64,000 bases of DNA from Amia ocellicauda (taxonomy: Eukaryota; Chordata; Actinopteri; Amiiformes; Amiidae), in assembly GCF_036373705.1 (NCBI RefSeq), contig NC_089864.1, forward strand, positions 4,803,001-4,867,000, read 5' to 3'. This document shows positions 25,938 through 38,073 of this stretch, piece by piece (position 1 is the stretch's first letter; every line of letters starts with the position of its first letter). The position numbers and the translations under genes are program-made. The notes below the pieces were generated by a model. It searched no databases, was not told the origin of the DNA, and saw only the letters and a list, made by a program, of their open reading frames with translations.

Positions 25938-27869
25938 TAGTTACAAAGTGCTAACATAGAGGGTACATGTTTCATTCCTTAATAACAACAAATTATCATT
26001 AGACTGTGATTAATGACACTTAATTTAATCTTTATATTAATACTTTCCACTGTAATTTGTAATGCTAATCAGCTGTAAATTGTTACTGGTACACTTGTGT
26101 TTGCTCACTGTGTGCTAGGCTCTGGAGAAAGCTGAAATTGTGATATTGATTAATACATCTTTGTGTATTTGTGCATATTATTTGTGTGTTGTGCCACAGC
26201 ATTTACCTGCCAAATAATGATATGTTAACACTTGGAATGTGAATTGTTCTATAAGAATAATTATAATGAAAACACATGTACCTCCATGCTTGTTATGATT
26301 TGTGTATTTACACTTATTACATCAAAATACTAACATGAACTATTGAGTAAGACTAGATAAAGTAATAGCAAAACATAATAAGTAGAATGTGTTGCCAATC
26401 TGAAATGTCTCATTGTGCTGGTTCCCAGTGGCTCCTCAACAAAACTAGCAACAGCAAAAAAACAAACAAAGGGAAATAATATTTATTGTGGTCAAAGAAT
26501 AGACCTAAATGTAAGCTTTACAGGTAAACATTATATAGAGAAAATAGATAAAACCCAATATAATCCTATATACTTTATATATAAATGGAAACTGCTCATA
26601 TTATTAGAAAAACAAAAAAAGCCAATGGTAAATATGTATATATTTCAGGCTCCATTAAAATTCTAATATACTTACAGGATTATCAAGTTAAATCATCAAT
26701 AAACTTTAATAAAACAGTGCATAATGTAGTCAAAAGTGGTAATATATAATACATATGTAGTATGTTTAAGTCAAATATGGACGTTTTAACTGAAATGTTC
26801 AGAGAACTTGATCATTTTCAATGTTATTGTGTAAATGTGTAGAAATAAGTGTGACGAGGAGTGATGCTCAGTTCACATATCAACAGCACCCCCTGTGGTT
26901 TCTTCTGTGCCTGCAACACTAGTGAAGTAACAATCACACTCAGCTTTGACAGCATTGCAGAGGAACAATGGGGTCTAGACAGAAGGGTGAAGAGTCTCTT
27001 CAAATGATTCAGGATGCTCTCTTGTGTTTGGGAGGCTCGGTCTCTATAAGCTGACTTCTCACCATGTTACAGTTTGCACAGAGTTTTATAGGAAACGACA
27101 TCGTAGTACAGGATTGAGCTCTATTCTATTCTGCCTAGAAACAGCGCAAGATTAGTGTGATGGGAAAATACTGACAACTGGATACAAGAGACTCAGGCTG
27201 CAGTGAAGCAGCTCCCTGTGGATCACAAACTGCAGACAGTAGCATCAGCACAGCACAGTACAGAGACGATGCACAAAGCAAACCCTAACGTTTAATAATA
27301 ATCTGTCAAAATAATAATTTGGGTTCTCCTGTGGTTATTCCAAACTGCGTGAAACAAAACAAGCGTTTGGTTATTATTACAATAATTTACACACATCCAA
27401 AATAAGTACATAAGTACACACTGACAAAGAGAAAAGGATCTGTATAATTAAAAACAATTGTTAACAAAACTACAAAAAACTGCAATTAGCCCAACTCTTG
27501 AAGAAAAACTGTGACAACAGAAGGGCGTTTCAGAGCGAGGAGTCTGCTGCTACGATTAACACCTGTGAACAAAACACCACGGAAATGAAATCAGCAAAAC
27601 CTGCACCACACACTATACAGACACACTGCACTGACACACCGCACAGCTCACATACTGCACAGCTGTATTAGACACTATTTAAAGCCACGTCTCGACTGAG
27701 TCCAGACACCAGCAATCCTGACAGTGTCCTGTAGGCTGGATCAGAGCTCAACACACTCCTCAGAGACAGCATTCACAGATATGTGTTATTTCTGAACAAA
27801 TCACAAAAACACGTGTCAAATGAAGGGAGGGAATACTTTCCACTCCCACTAGAGATACATGCCCTACAG
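25938..27869. other. Intergenic, nothing recognised
   Basis: AT-rich DNA with only short open frames. No splice-bounded exon or known repeat was recognised between the Tc1 element and the hAT-like MITE. Confidence 0.5.
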
Positions 27870-28177
27870 CAGGGGTTCCCAAAGTGCAGCCCGGGGGCCA
27901 AATGCGGCCCTTGAGGATGTTTGGTGCGGCCCCCCAAAGCCAACCTTCAACCACCCCTTTTCTGAAACTTTAGTATATTTTTACACTTTATGGCAATTTT
28001 CTGTTACAAATTGCACATGTAATTTGTGGGCAAATAATAAAACAATTAAAGTTAATAAATGTTCCGTAACAGAAATGTATAGGAAATAAAACCGGTGGTT
28101 CATTTTCTAGTGTGCGCCCCCCACCCCATGCAACCTCGGGACACTGGCCCTCCATCACCAGACACTGGGAACCCCTG
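27870..28177. mobile_element. hAT-like MITE
   Basis: The inverted ends are CAGGGGTTCCCA and TGGGAACCCCTG. The flanking 8-bp direct repeats are CCCTACAG (27862-27869) and ACCTACAG (28178-28185), 7 of 8 identical. The 308-bp body has no coding capacity. The 8-bp duplication and CAGGGG ends fit the hAT superfamily. Confidence 0.82.
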
Positions 28178-28229
28178 ACCTACAGCATCGCGCTATAAAG
28201 CTGCTGGGGTCTAAGACCTCACCTCTGGT

Positions 28230-28781
28230 CTAGGACTCGGGGAGGAACACCAGCCCATCTGTATTTTCTTTCCAGCGCAGCACCGTTTCCCTGGTCGGTT
28301 CCAGTCTGGCCATTTTCACCTTCAGCTGCAAACCAAGCATTGCCCTGTGAGTGTGCGGTGCTGCAGTCCCACCCAGGGCACCGCGCTTCCACAGGACCGA
28401 CACCAGCCTATATCCAATGTGAGCCTGAGTTGAAAAGATGGTCTAACCCGAGTCTTGAGCCGACTTCTAATATGCAGTTTAGCTAAGGCTGGGATTAGGT
28501 TTAGTTTGTCCTTAAAGTTCAAACCTAAGTTAGGGATTGGGTTGTTTAAGAACTGCTGGACTGCACATGTTATATTACATCAGTGAACAACCAATGCAAA
28601 TGGTCTGAATGCAATAATCGCAGCTCGCCAGCAGCATGGCACAATGTAAGAATACCATGAACAGCCGGTATCTGACACGTCCTGCCCACCTGACTCAGGA
28701 TGTAATTCTTCACTGCAGGTGTGTTGGGATTCTCCTCCTTGCTCAGTCTTACAGTCATCCTTAGGATCACGCCAGGACTCC
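28230..28781 (-). CDS. C-terminal tail exons of the mucin-lectin gene
   Basis: Exon 28781-28690 follows CACAG and ends at CAG|GTGGGC (phase 0). Exon 28325-28230 follows TTTGCAG and ends in TAG. Together they encode a small domain of strand-helix type with the motif LRWKENTDGLVF, matching the membrane-distal tail of CLEC20A-like fish proteins (family resemblance from memory). The hAT-like MITE lies just downstream, so the mRNA end may be close to or inside it. Confidence 0.72.
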
Positions 28782-31700
28782 CTGTGGAGGAAGACAAAAC
28801 TCCGGTGGATAGAACTTCCTCCTTTTCCAGTTTTATATTGTACCTTAACATCTGGTCTTATTCAGGAAGGGTATGGGGGGAACAAAACAAATATATATAT
28901 TGCATTTCTAGGTAATGAACCCCCAGAGAATCTGTTTAAAATGACAACGGCGCACAGCAATTTAATTACGGCTGATATCAATGATATGAGAGGTAATACG
29001 AGTAGATCACTAGATTACACTAGCTTTTCTATTTCACCTGAGGCATATGAATGAACAATGCCCATCAAAGAGGTTAACGACGGCATAATTTATACTGCAA
29101 AGCAAGGCTGAATACTAGCCTAGAATCGGCAGTCCCCAGTCTTGACCCTGTAGCCCCAGCTCTTAATCACAGTTTAAAAGACGGGGACCACGTGTTCGTT
29201 CTCGAGCAGCGATCCGATAAAGCGGCTAACCTTTGAAACAGAAGAAAGTGTTTTTCTTATTGCAGTTGTCGACGTTCCATGTCCCATTCTCTGCCACACC
29301 CCGCTTCATTGCCACACATTTCCCCGCTGTGTTGTTGGGTTGTCCTGTGGCCCAGTTCTGGAAGGACGACCGCCCCTCATCCGCCCACAGCCAGGGCTCA
29401 AAATACAGCCCAATCCACGCAGCTTCCCCCTTCAACTTCTGCCTTATCTCCCCGTTGGCCGTGCTGCTCACCACGCTGACCAGTCCTCTGTATTTCTCCT
29501 GGCAGTACCTCTGGGCTGCAGTCCAGCTCTGCTTTTCCTCGATCAGGATGTATATCCGAGTGACGTCAGTGGTCTCTGTAAAAAAAACAAAAAAACAACA
29601 CCATGCGTCTAGAGTTGTGGGCCATCGTTGGTTTTCCAGTACTGACATCACATTGTGACACTGCCCAATCAAAACAGAGATTGAATGGTTTTAGTGTTTA
29701 GCGATTTAATTGAAAAATTGACCACTGACGCGCCATAGAAAATTGTGGATTCAAACCCAAAAAACTGCAGGTAACCACCACCTAACCACCTAACCCCACC
29801 CCCACAAATAAGAACAGATTCAACACAAACAGGCAACAGCTGTGTATTTGTACACTGCAGTGCACAGACCGAGAAAAATATGTCATTTCCAAACCCTGTA
29901 CCCTGAGGTAAAATTGATCTGGCCCCGTAGGCACAAAACATCTCAGAATTACTCCTAGGAATCATGCTAAAGGTTAGTTTAGAAGTAAGATTACTCCTCG
30001 CTCAGAGAAGGAGGTAGAAGTCAAAAAGTCTCTTACACCTACTTTTAGTTGGGATTAGGATCCAATCATGAGAAAAACGTTTTGCATATTTTCACGGCAG
30101 TTTAGCTTAGAATACAGCTCACTATGATGTATTTTATTCATTTTGAAAAAACATGCGACATCACATGTAGACAAGCAGATGCGAAACTACAACTATACGA
30201 ACATGTTAAGCTAACTCAGTATTTTATTTGTTTCTAATTTGTTGTTGGACTCCATCACACTTTACCTGTGTAGCATATGAACTGGTGTTCCTCTAGGCAG
30301 TCAGCCTTCCCCCACATCCCATTCGGGCTGATCAAGACACAGGAAGCAGGATCACTGCTGTCCACTTCCCCCAAAGTGTTAAACCTCACAGGCTCTTCAT
30401 TGGACCACTGCCACGCCCTGTGATGGAGCCCGATCCAGGCGGAGCTGTTCGAATGGGATGCCAGCCGGGCAAGGTTGTTATTGTCCTCCTGGCTGTAGAC
30501 GGTGACCAGGTCAGTGTATGTCTTCCTGCAGTAGCTCTGTGCTTCATTCCATGAAGCCTCTTTCTGGACAAAGGTCAAGTATCTGGATTTTTTGTTTTCC
30601 TCCCCACTGAGCCCTGCAGGCATATAATATTGAGTTTATTAGACCGCCGACCCACAGTCCTCACAAACAGTTGAAGTTTCTGTTTCTACCCCACTGCTCT
30701 CTCCTCGATATCAATTTCAGTTTTACGTTTCTCCCTTCGGACAAATACATCTTCTAAACAAATGGGAAAACAAAAAAAATAGACCTTGCGGAAGGAAATA
30801 TTGTCACATGTACCCAGCATTGTGTGTCCGGTACTCTGCGCTGTCAGAGTGCTTAAGCGAGTGGAAATGGCACTGGCTACTTGGAGGGAAACAGACAGAG
30901 GACAGGGAGTCATGAGATATGGAGCAGCTTGGCTGATAATATAGAATGAGCAGCACAATAGATAACACACAAGAAAGAAAGAGGAATATGGGGGACCAGT
31001 CGCTCAGATCTTACCCAGTGTGGTGTGTTCAGTAGAGGCCTGAGACTCAGTGCCTGAGACAGAGGTGGTCTGCTGCACATCTGTAGAAAACACACAACAT
31101 CTGGTGCCAGTTGTATTGTCTTAGTATAATTATAAATATATAAATATATAAAGTCACACTAACAATAGACACTCAGTTAAAACCGTTGCATAAAACAGCC
31201 TTTCCTTTTACTGGTGTTACTTAGTCAGTCACACAATGCATTCTGGGAATTGTAAGGCACAGCGACAATACCAGTTCACAGTAAATGAAAATCTATGCTA
31301 GTTATTAAAATATAATGCAGAAAAATATATACTTTGAGGGACATTTTCTGAAACTTGCACTCAGACAGAAGTTGTAGGGATAAAATAACTGTGTGGGCGG
31401 TCTGTAAAAGACAAGCAGAAATGATGGAAGAATCTGCTAAAACAAATATTAAAGGAAAGATTGGAGTACTGGAGCAGGACCTCCCTCAAAACTTAAATGG
31501 ACCACAGGATTGGTTATTGAAATCTTTGGGGAGGAGGCTCGATGTTTCAGTGGATTGCCGGTGGGAGGGGGAGTGGAGTGTGTGAGCGCCAGTGGGAGGA
31601 GTCAGGTTCAGGCGCATCGTAGCAACTGTGTCTCAGGCCAGCAATTTCAGATAGACTTAAATTGTAAGTTAGCCTTGGGGGGAGGAGGCTAACTTCTCAG

Positions 31701-32731
31701 GCTAAGTCTTAGTCAGTCTTATTTTTCATGCAACTGACCAACTTGCATTAGACTAGTCTAACTGTCAAATTAAGACCAGTCTAATGGAGTTTTATGCAAC
31801 CAGCCCAATCTGGATATAAGAAAACAAAATGAATAAGAGTAAAATAATAATAGTAAATTCCTGCTAAAATCACTCCGTCTCTCTCCTTGAAGATATAAGG
31901 GTGAATTCCCGTGCAAAATGAGCAAAGCAACACACAATCTTTAAAGATAAATTCTCAAATCAAAACAGAAATTACGAAACCAGACCACAATTAAACCAAC
32001 AGCCTCGTATATAGCACTGCTTTCTACAGAACAGTTCTGTGACTGATATGATAATGCGGAACAAAAGAGGTCCACAGTTACCCTGAGTATATATATATCT
32101 GTTCAAAATCTCTAAAAGTGCTGCATTAGAAAAGACAACCACATTCTAAGCAAATGTGGCTGAACTGCAGTCAAGATCTCACCTGGACTGGTCTGTCCAG
32201 TACTCGGCCCTGTCTCAGTGTGTAAGGCACTGGTTTCTGTGTTGGGTCCTGTAAAGACAAAAATCCAGAGACAAGGGGACAGAGACACAACATCAGGTGA
32301 ATGGCTGAGAATTCAAAACAAGAGGCTGTGGATTAGCTATAGTTATAGCCCTATTAAACCCCCACTCTTCTATAGTCAACACAGACAGACTGGAGCTCAG
32401 ATCTTACCCAGAGAGGTGTGTGCAGTAGAGGCCTGAGACTCAGTGCCCGAGACAGAGGTGGTGTGTTGCACAGCTGGAGGAGAAGAAAACGGCTGGATTT
32501 CAAAGTCCAAAGTGAAACCATTGGTATGTTTCTCTTCACTGATGTATCGCTTTTGAATCTAGTTGTAAATTCTATCTCAGATTTAGAAGAACTGTTTTTC
32601 CTTGTCCTACCTGGACTGGTCTGTCCAGTACTCAGCGTTGTGTCAGTCCTTAATGGAGTGGTCACTGGAGTGATCCCTGACAGGTAAACAGACAAGACAA
32701 CAAGGAAGAACAGCACTCCCATTACAATCAG

Positions 32732-32785
<54 letters not shown>

Positions 32786-34559
32786 GTTCATAATCTCTAA
32801 AAGTGCTGCATTAGAAAAGACAACCACATTCTAAGCAAATGTGGCTGAACTGCAGTCAAGATCTCACCTGGACTGGTCTGTCCAGTACTCAGCGTTGTGT
32901 CAGTCCTTAATGGAGTGGTCACTGGAGTGATCCCTGACAGGTAAACAGACAAGACAACAAGGAAGAACAGCACTCCCATTACAATCAGGAATATATATAT
33001 ATATATCTGTTCATAATCTCTAAAAGTGCTGCATTAGAAAAGACAACCACATTCTAAGCAAATGTGGCTGAACTGCAGTCAAGATCTCACCTGGACTGGT
33101 CTGTCCAGTACTCGGCCCTGTCTCAGTGTGTAAGGCACTGGTTTCTGAGACAGAGGTGGTGTGCTGCACATCTGTAGAAAATCAAAACATCTAGATGTCA
33201 CAAAACCCAGAGTGAATCACCCCTCTTTCTCTCTCTCTCTCTGACAATGTAAGGGTCAATTCCAATGCAAAATCAGCAAAGTGATCCACAATTAAACAAA
33301 CAGCCACATACATAGTGCTGCTGTGTACAGAACTCTTCTGAGATCCTGATATGAGCTATTGATCAAAATGATAATTCAGCACAAAGAGGTCCACAGTTAC
33401 CCTGAGTAGTGTGTCCAGTACTCAGCGTTGTCTCACTGCTGAAGGGCGTGGTGACTGGAGTGATTCCCGACAGGAAAACAGAAGAGACAACAAGCAGTTT
33501 GGTTACAATTGAAAATGAAAAACATATCTTCAGTAAAGCTGCTACATTAGATAATGCAAACCAAATTCTGAGCAAATGTGGGTGAACTGTTGCTCAGATC
33601 TTACCCAGAGAGGTGTGTGCAGTAGAGGCCTGAGACTCAGTGCCCGAGACAGAGGTGGTGTGTTGCACAGCTGGAGGAGAAGAAAACAGCTGGATTTCAA
33701 AGTCCAAAGTGAAACCATTGGTATGCTTCTCTTCACTGATGTATCGCTTTTGAATCTAGTTGTAAATTCTATCTCAGATTTAGAAGAACTGTTTTTCCTT
33801 GTCCTACCTTGACTGGTCTGTCCAGTACTCAGCGTTGTCTCAGTCCTTAATGGAGTGGTCACTGGAGTGATCCCTGACAGGTAAACAGACAAGACAACAA
33901 GCAGTTTGGTTACAACTGAGAATTTAAAAGAAAATGTTGTTAATGGTGCCACATTAATTAACACAACCAAATTCAAAGCAAATGTGGCTGAACTGCAGTC
34001 AAGATCTCACCTGGACTGGTCTGTCCAGTACTCGGCCCTGTCTCAGTGTGTAAGGCACTGGTTTCTGTGTTGGGTCCTGTAAAGACAAAAATCCAGAGAC
34101 AAGGGGACAGAGACACAACATCAGGTGAATGGCTGAGAATTCAGAACAAGAGGCTGTGGATTAGCTATAGTTATAGCCCTATTAAACCCCCACTCTTCTA
34201 TAGTCAACACAGACAGACTGGAGCTCAGATCTTACCCAGAGAGGTGTGTGCAGTAGAGGCCTGAGACTCAGTGCCCGAGACAGAGGTGGTGTGTTGCACA
34301 GCTGGAGGAGAAGAAAACGGCTGGATTTCAAAGTCCAAAGTGAAACCATTGGTATGTTTCTCTTCACTGATGTATCGCTTTTGAATCTAGTTGTAAATTC
34401 TATCTCAGATTTAGAAGAACTGTTTTTCCTTGTCCTACCTTGACTGGTCTGTCCAGTACTCAGCGTTGTGTCAGTCCTTAATGGAGTGGTCACTGGAGTG
34501 ATCCCTGACAGGTAAACAGACAAGACAACAAGGAAGAACAGCACTCCCATTACAATCAG

Positions 34560-34621
<62 letters not shown>

Positions 34622-36171
34622 GTTCATAATCTCTAAAAGTGCTGCATTAGAAAAGACAACCACATTCTAAGCAAATGTGGCTGAACTGCAGTCAAGATCT
34701 CACCTGGACTGGTCTGTCCAGTACTCGGCCCTGTCTCAGTGTGTAAGGCACTGGTTCCTGAGACAGAGGTGGTGTGCTGCACATCTGTAGAAAATCAAAA
34801 CATCTAGATGTCACAAAACCCAGAGTGAATCACCCCTCTTTCTCTCTCTCTCTCTGACAATGTAAGGGTCAATTCCAATGCAAAATCAGCAAAGTGATCC
34901 ACAATTAAACAAACAGCCACATACATAGTGCTGCTGTGTACAGAACTCTTCTGAGATCCTGATATGAGCTATTGATCAAAATGATAATCAGCACAAAGAG
35001 GTCCACAGTTACCCTGAGTAGTGTGTCCAGTACTCAGCGTTGTCTCACTGCTGAAGGGCGTGGTGACTGGAGTGATTCCCGACAGGAAAACAGAAGAGAC
35101 AACAAGCAGTTTGGTTACAATTGAAAATGAAAAACATATCTTCAGTAAAGCTGCTACATTAGATAATGCAAACCAAATTCTGAGCAAATGTGGGTGAACT
35201 GTTGCTCAGATCTTACCCAGAGAGGTGTGTGCAGTAGAGGCCTGAGACTCAGTGCCCGAGACAGAGGTGGTGTGTTGCACAGCTGGAGGAGAAGAAAACA
35301 GCTGGATTTCAAAGTCCAAAGTGAAACCATTGGTATGCTTCTCTTCACTGATGTATCGCTTTTGAATCTAGTTGTAAATTCTATCTCAGATTTAGAAGAA
35401 CTGTTTTTCCTTGTCCTACCTTGACTGGTCTGTCCAGTACTCAGCGTTGTCTCAGTCCTTAATGGAGTGGTCACTGGAGTGATCCCTGACAGGTAAACAG
35501 ACAAGACAACAAGCAGTTTGGTTACAACTGAGAATTTAAAAGAAAATGTTGTTAATGGTGCCACATTAATTAACACAACCAAATTCAAAGCAAATGTGGC
35601 TGAACTGCAGTCAAGATCTCACCTGGACTGGTCTGTCCAGTACTCGGCCCTGTCTCAGTGTGTAAGGCACTGGTTTCTGTGTTGGGTCCTGTAAAGACAA
35701 AAATCCAGAGACAAGGGGACAGAGACACAACATCAGGTGAATGGCTGAGAATTCAGAACAAGAGGCTGTGGATTAGCTATAGTTATAGCCCTATTAAACC
35801 CCCACTCTTCTATAGTCAACACAGACAGACTGGAGCTCAGATCTTACCCAGAGAGGTGTGTGCAGTAGAGGCCTGAGACTCAGTGCCCGAGACAGAGGTG
35901 GTGTGTTGCACAGCTGGAGGAGAAGAAAACGGCTGGATTTCAAAGTCCAAAGTGAAACCATTGGTATGTTTCTCTTCACTGATGTATCGCTTTTGAATCT
36001 AGTTGTAAATTCTATCTCAGATTTAGAAGAACTGTTTTTCCTTGTCCTACCTTGACTGGTCTGTCCAGTACTCAGCGTTGTGTCAGTCCTTAATGGAGTG
36101 GTCACTGGAGTGATCCCTGACAGGTAAACAGACAAGACAACAAGGAAGAACAGCACTCCCATTACAATCAG

Positions 36172-36221
<50 letters not shown>

Positions 36222-36424
36222 GTTCATAATCTCTAAAAGTGCTGCATTAGAAAAGACAACCACATTCTAAGCAAATGTGGCTGAACTGCAGTCAAGATCT
36301 CACCTGGACTGGTCTGTCCAGTACTCAGCGTTGTGTCAGTCCTTAATGGAGTGGTCACTGGAGTGATCCCTGACAGGTAAACAGACAAGACAACAAGGAA
36401 GAACAGCACTCCCATTACAATCAG

Positions 36425-36478
<54 letters not shown>

Positions 36479-38029
36479 GTTCATAATCTCTAAAAGTGCT
36501 GCATTAGAAAAGACAACCACATTCTAAGCAAATGTGGCTGAACTGCAGTCAAGATCTCACCTGGACTGGTCTGTCCAGTACTCGGCCCTGTCTCAGTGTG
36601 TAAGGCACTGGTTCCTGAGACAGAGGTGGTGTGCTGCACATCTGTAGAAAATCAAAACATCTAGATGTCACAAAACCCAGAGTGAATCACCCCTCTTTCT
36701 CTCTCTCTCTCTGACAATGTAAGGGTCAATTCCAATGCAAAATCAGCAAAGTGATCCACAATTAAACAAACAGCCACATACATAGTGCTGCTGTGTACAG
36801 AACTCTTCTGAGATCCTGATATGAGCTATTGATCAAAATGATAATTCAGCACAAAGAGGTCCACAGTTACCCTGAGTAGTGTGTCCAGTACTCAGCGTTG
36901 TCTCACTGCTGAAGGGCGTGGTGACTGAAGTGATTCCCGACAGGAAAACAGAAGAGACAACAAGCAGTTTGGTTACAATTGAAAATGAAAAACATATCTT
37001 CAGTAAAGCTGCTACATTAGATAATGCAAACCAAATTCTGAGCAAATGTGGGTGAACTGTTGCTCAGATCTTACCCAGAGAGGTGTGTGCAGTAGAGGCC
37101 TGAGACTCAGTGCCCGAGACAGAGGTGGTGTGTTGCACAGCTGGAGGAGAAGAAAACAGCTGGATTTCAAAGTCCAAAGTGAAACCATTGGTATGCTTCT
37201 CTTCACTGATGTATCGCTTTTGAATCTAGTTGTAAATTCTATCTCAGATTTAGAAGAACTGTTTTTCCTTGTCCTACCTTGACTGGTCTGTCCAGTACTC
37301 AGCGTTGTCTCAGTCCTTAATGGAGTGGTCACTGGAGTGATCCCTGACAGGTAAACAGACAAGACAACAAGCAGTTTGGTTACAACTGAGAATTTAAAAG
37401 AAAATGTTGTTAATGGTGCCACATTAATTAACACAACCAAATTCAAAGCAAATGTGGCTGAACTGCAGTCAAGATCTCACCTGGACTGGTCTGTCCAGTA
37501 CTCGGCCCTGTCTCAGTGTGTAAGGCACTGGTTTCTGTGTTGGGTCCTGTAAAGACAAAAATCCAGAGACAAGGGGACAGAGACACAACATCAGGTGAAT
37601 GGCTGAGAATTCAGAACAAGAGGCTGTGGATTAGCTATAGTTATAGCCCTATTAAACCCCCACTCTTCTATAGTCAACACAGACAGACTGGAGCTCAGAT
37701 CTTACCCAGAGAGGTGTGTGCAGTAGAGGCCTGAGACTCAGTGCCCGAGACAGAGGTGGTGTGTTGCACAGCTGGAGGAGAAGAAAACGGCTGGATTTCA
37801 AAGTCCAAAGTGAAACCATTGGTATGTTTCTCTTCACTGATGTATCGCTTTTGAATCTAGTTGTAAATTCTATCTCAGATTTAGAAGAACTGTTTTTCCT
37901 TGTCCTACCTTGACTGGTCTGTCCAGTACTCAGCGTTGTGTCAGTCCTTAATGGAGTGGTCACTGGAGTGATCCCTGACAGGTAAACAGACAAGACAACA
38001 AGGAAGAACAGCACTCCCATTACAATCAG

Positions 38030-38073
<44 letters not shown>

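Noticed and set aside
29233-29658. 141-codon plus-strand open frame over the lectin exon
   Set aside because: Antisense to C-type lectin domain 2.
33576-33812. Repeated plus-strand open frames (78, 72 and 65 codons) in every macro-unit
   Set aside because: They are reverse-strand images of the mucin exons plus intron; multiplicity reflects the DNA repeat, not selection.
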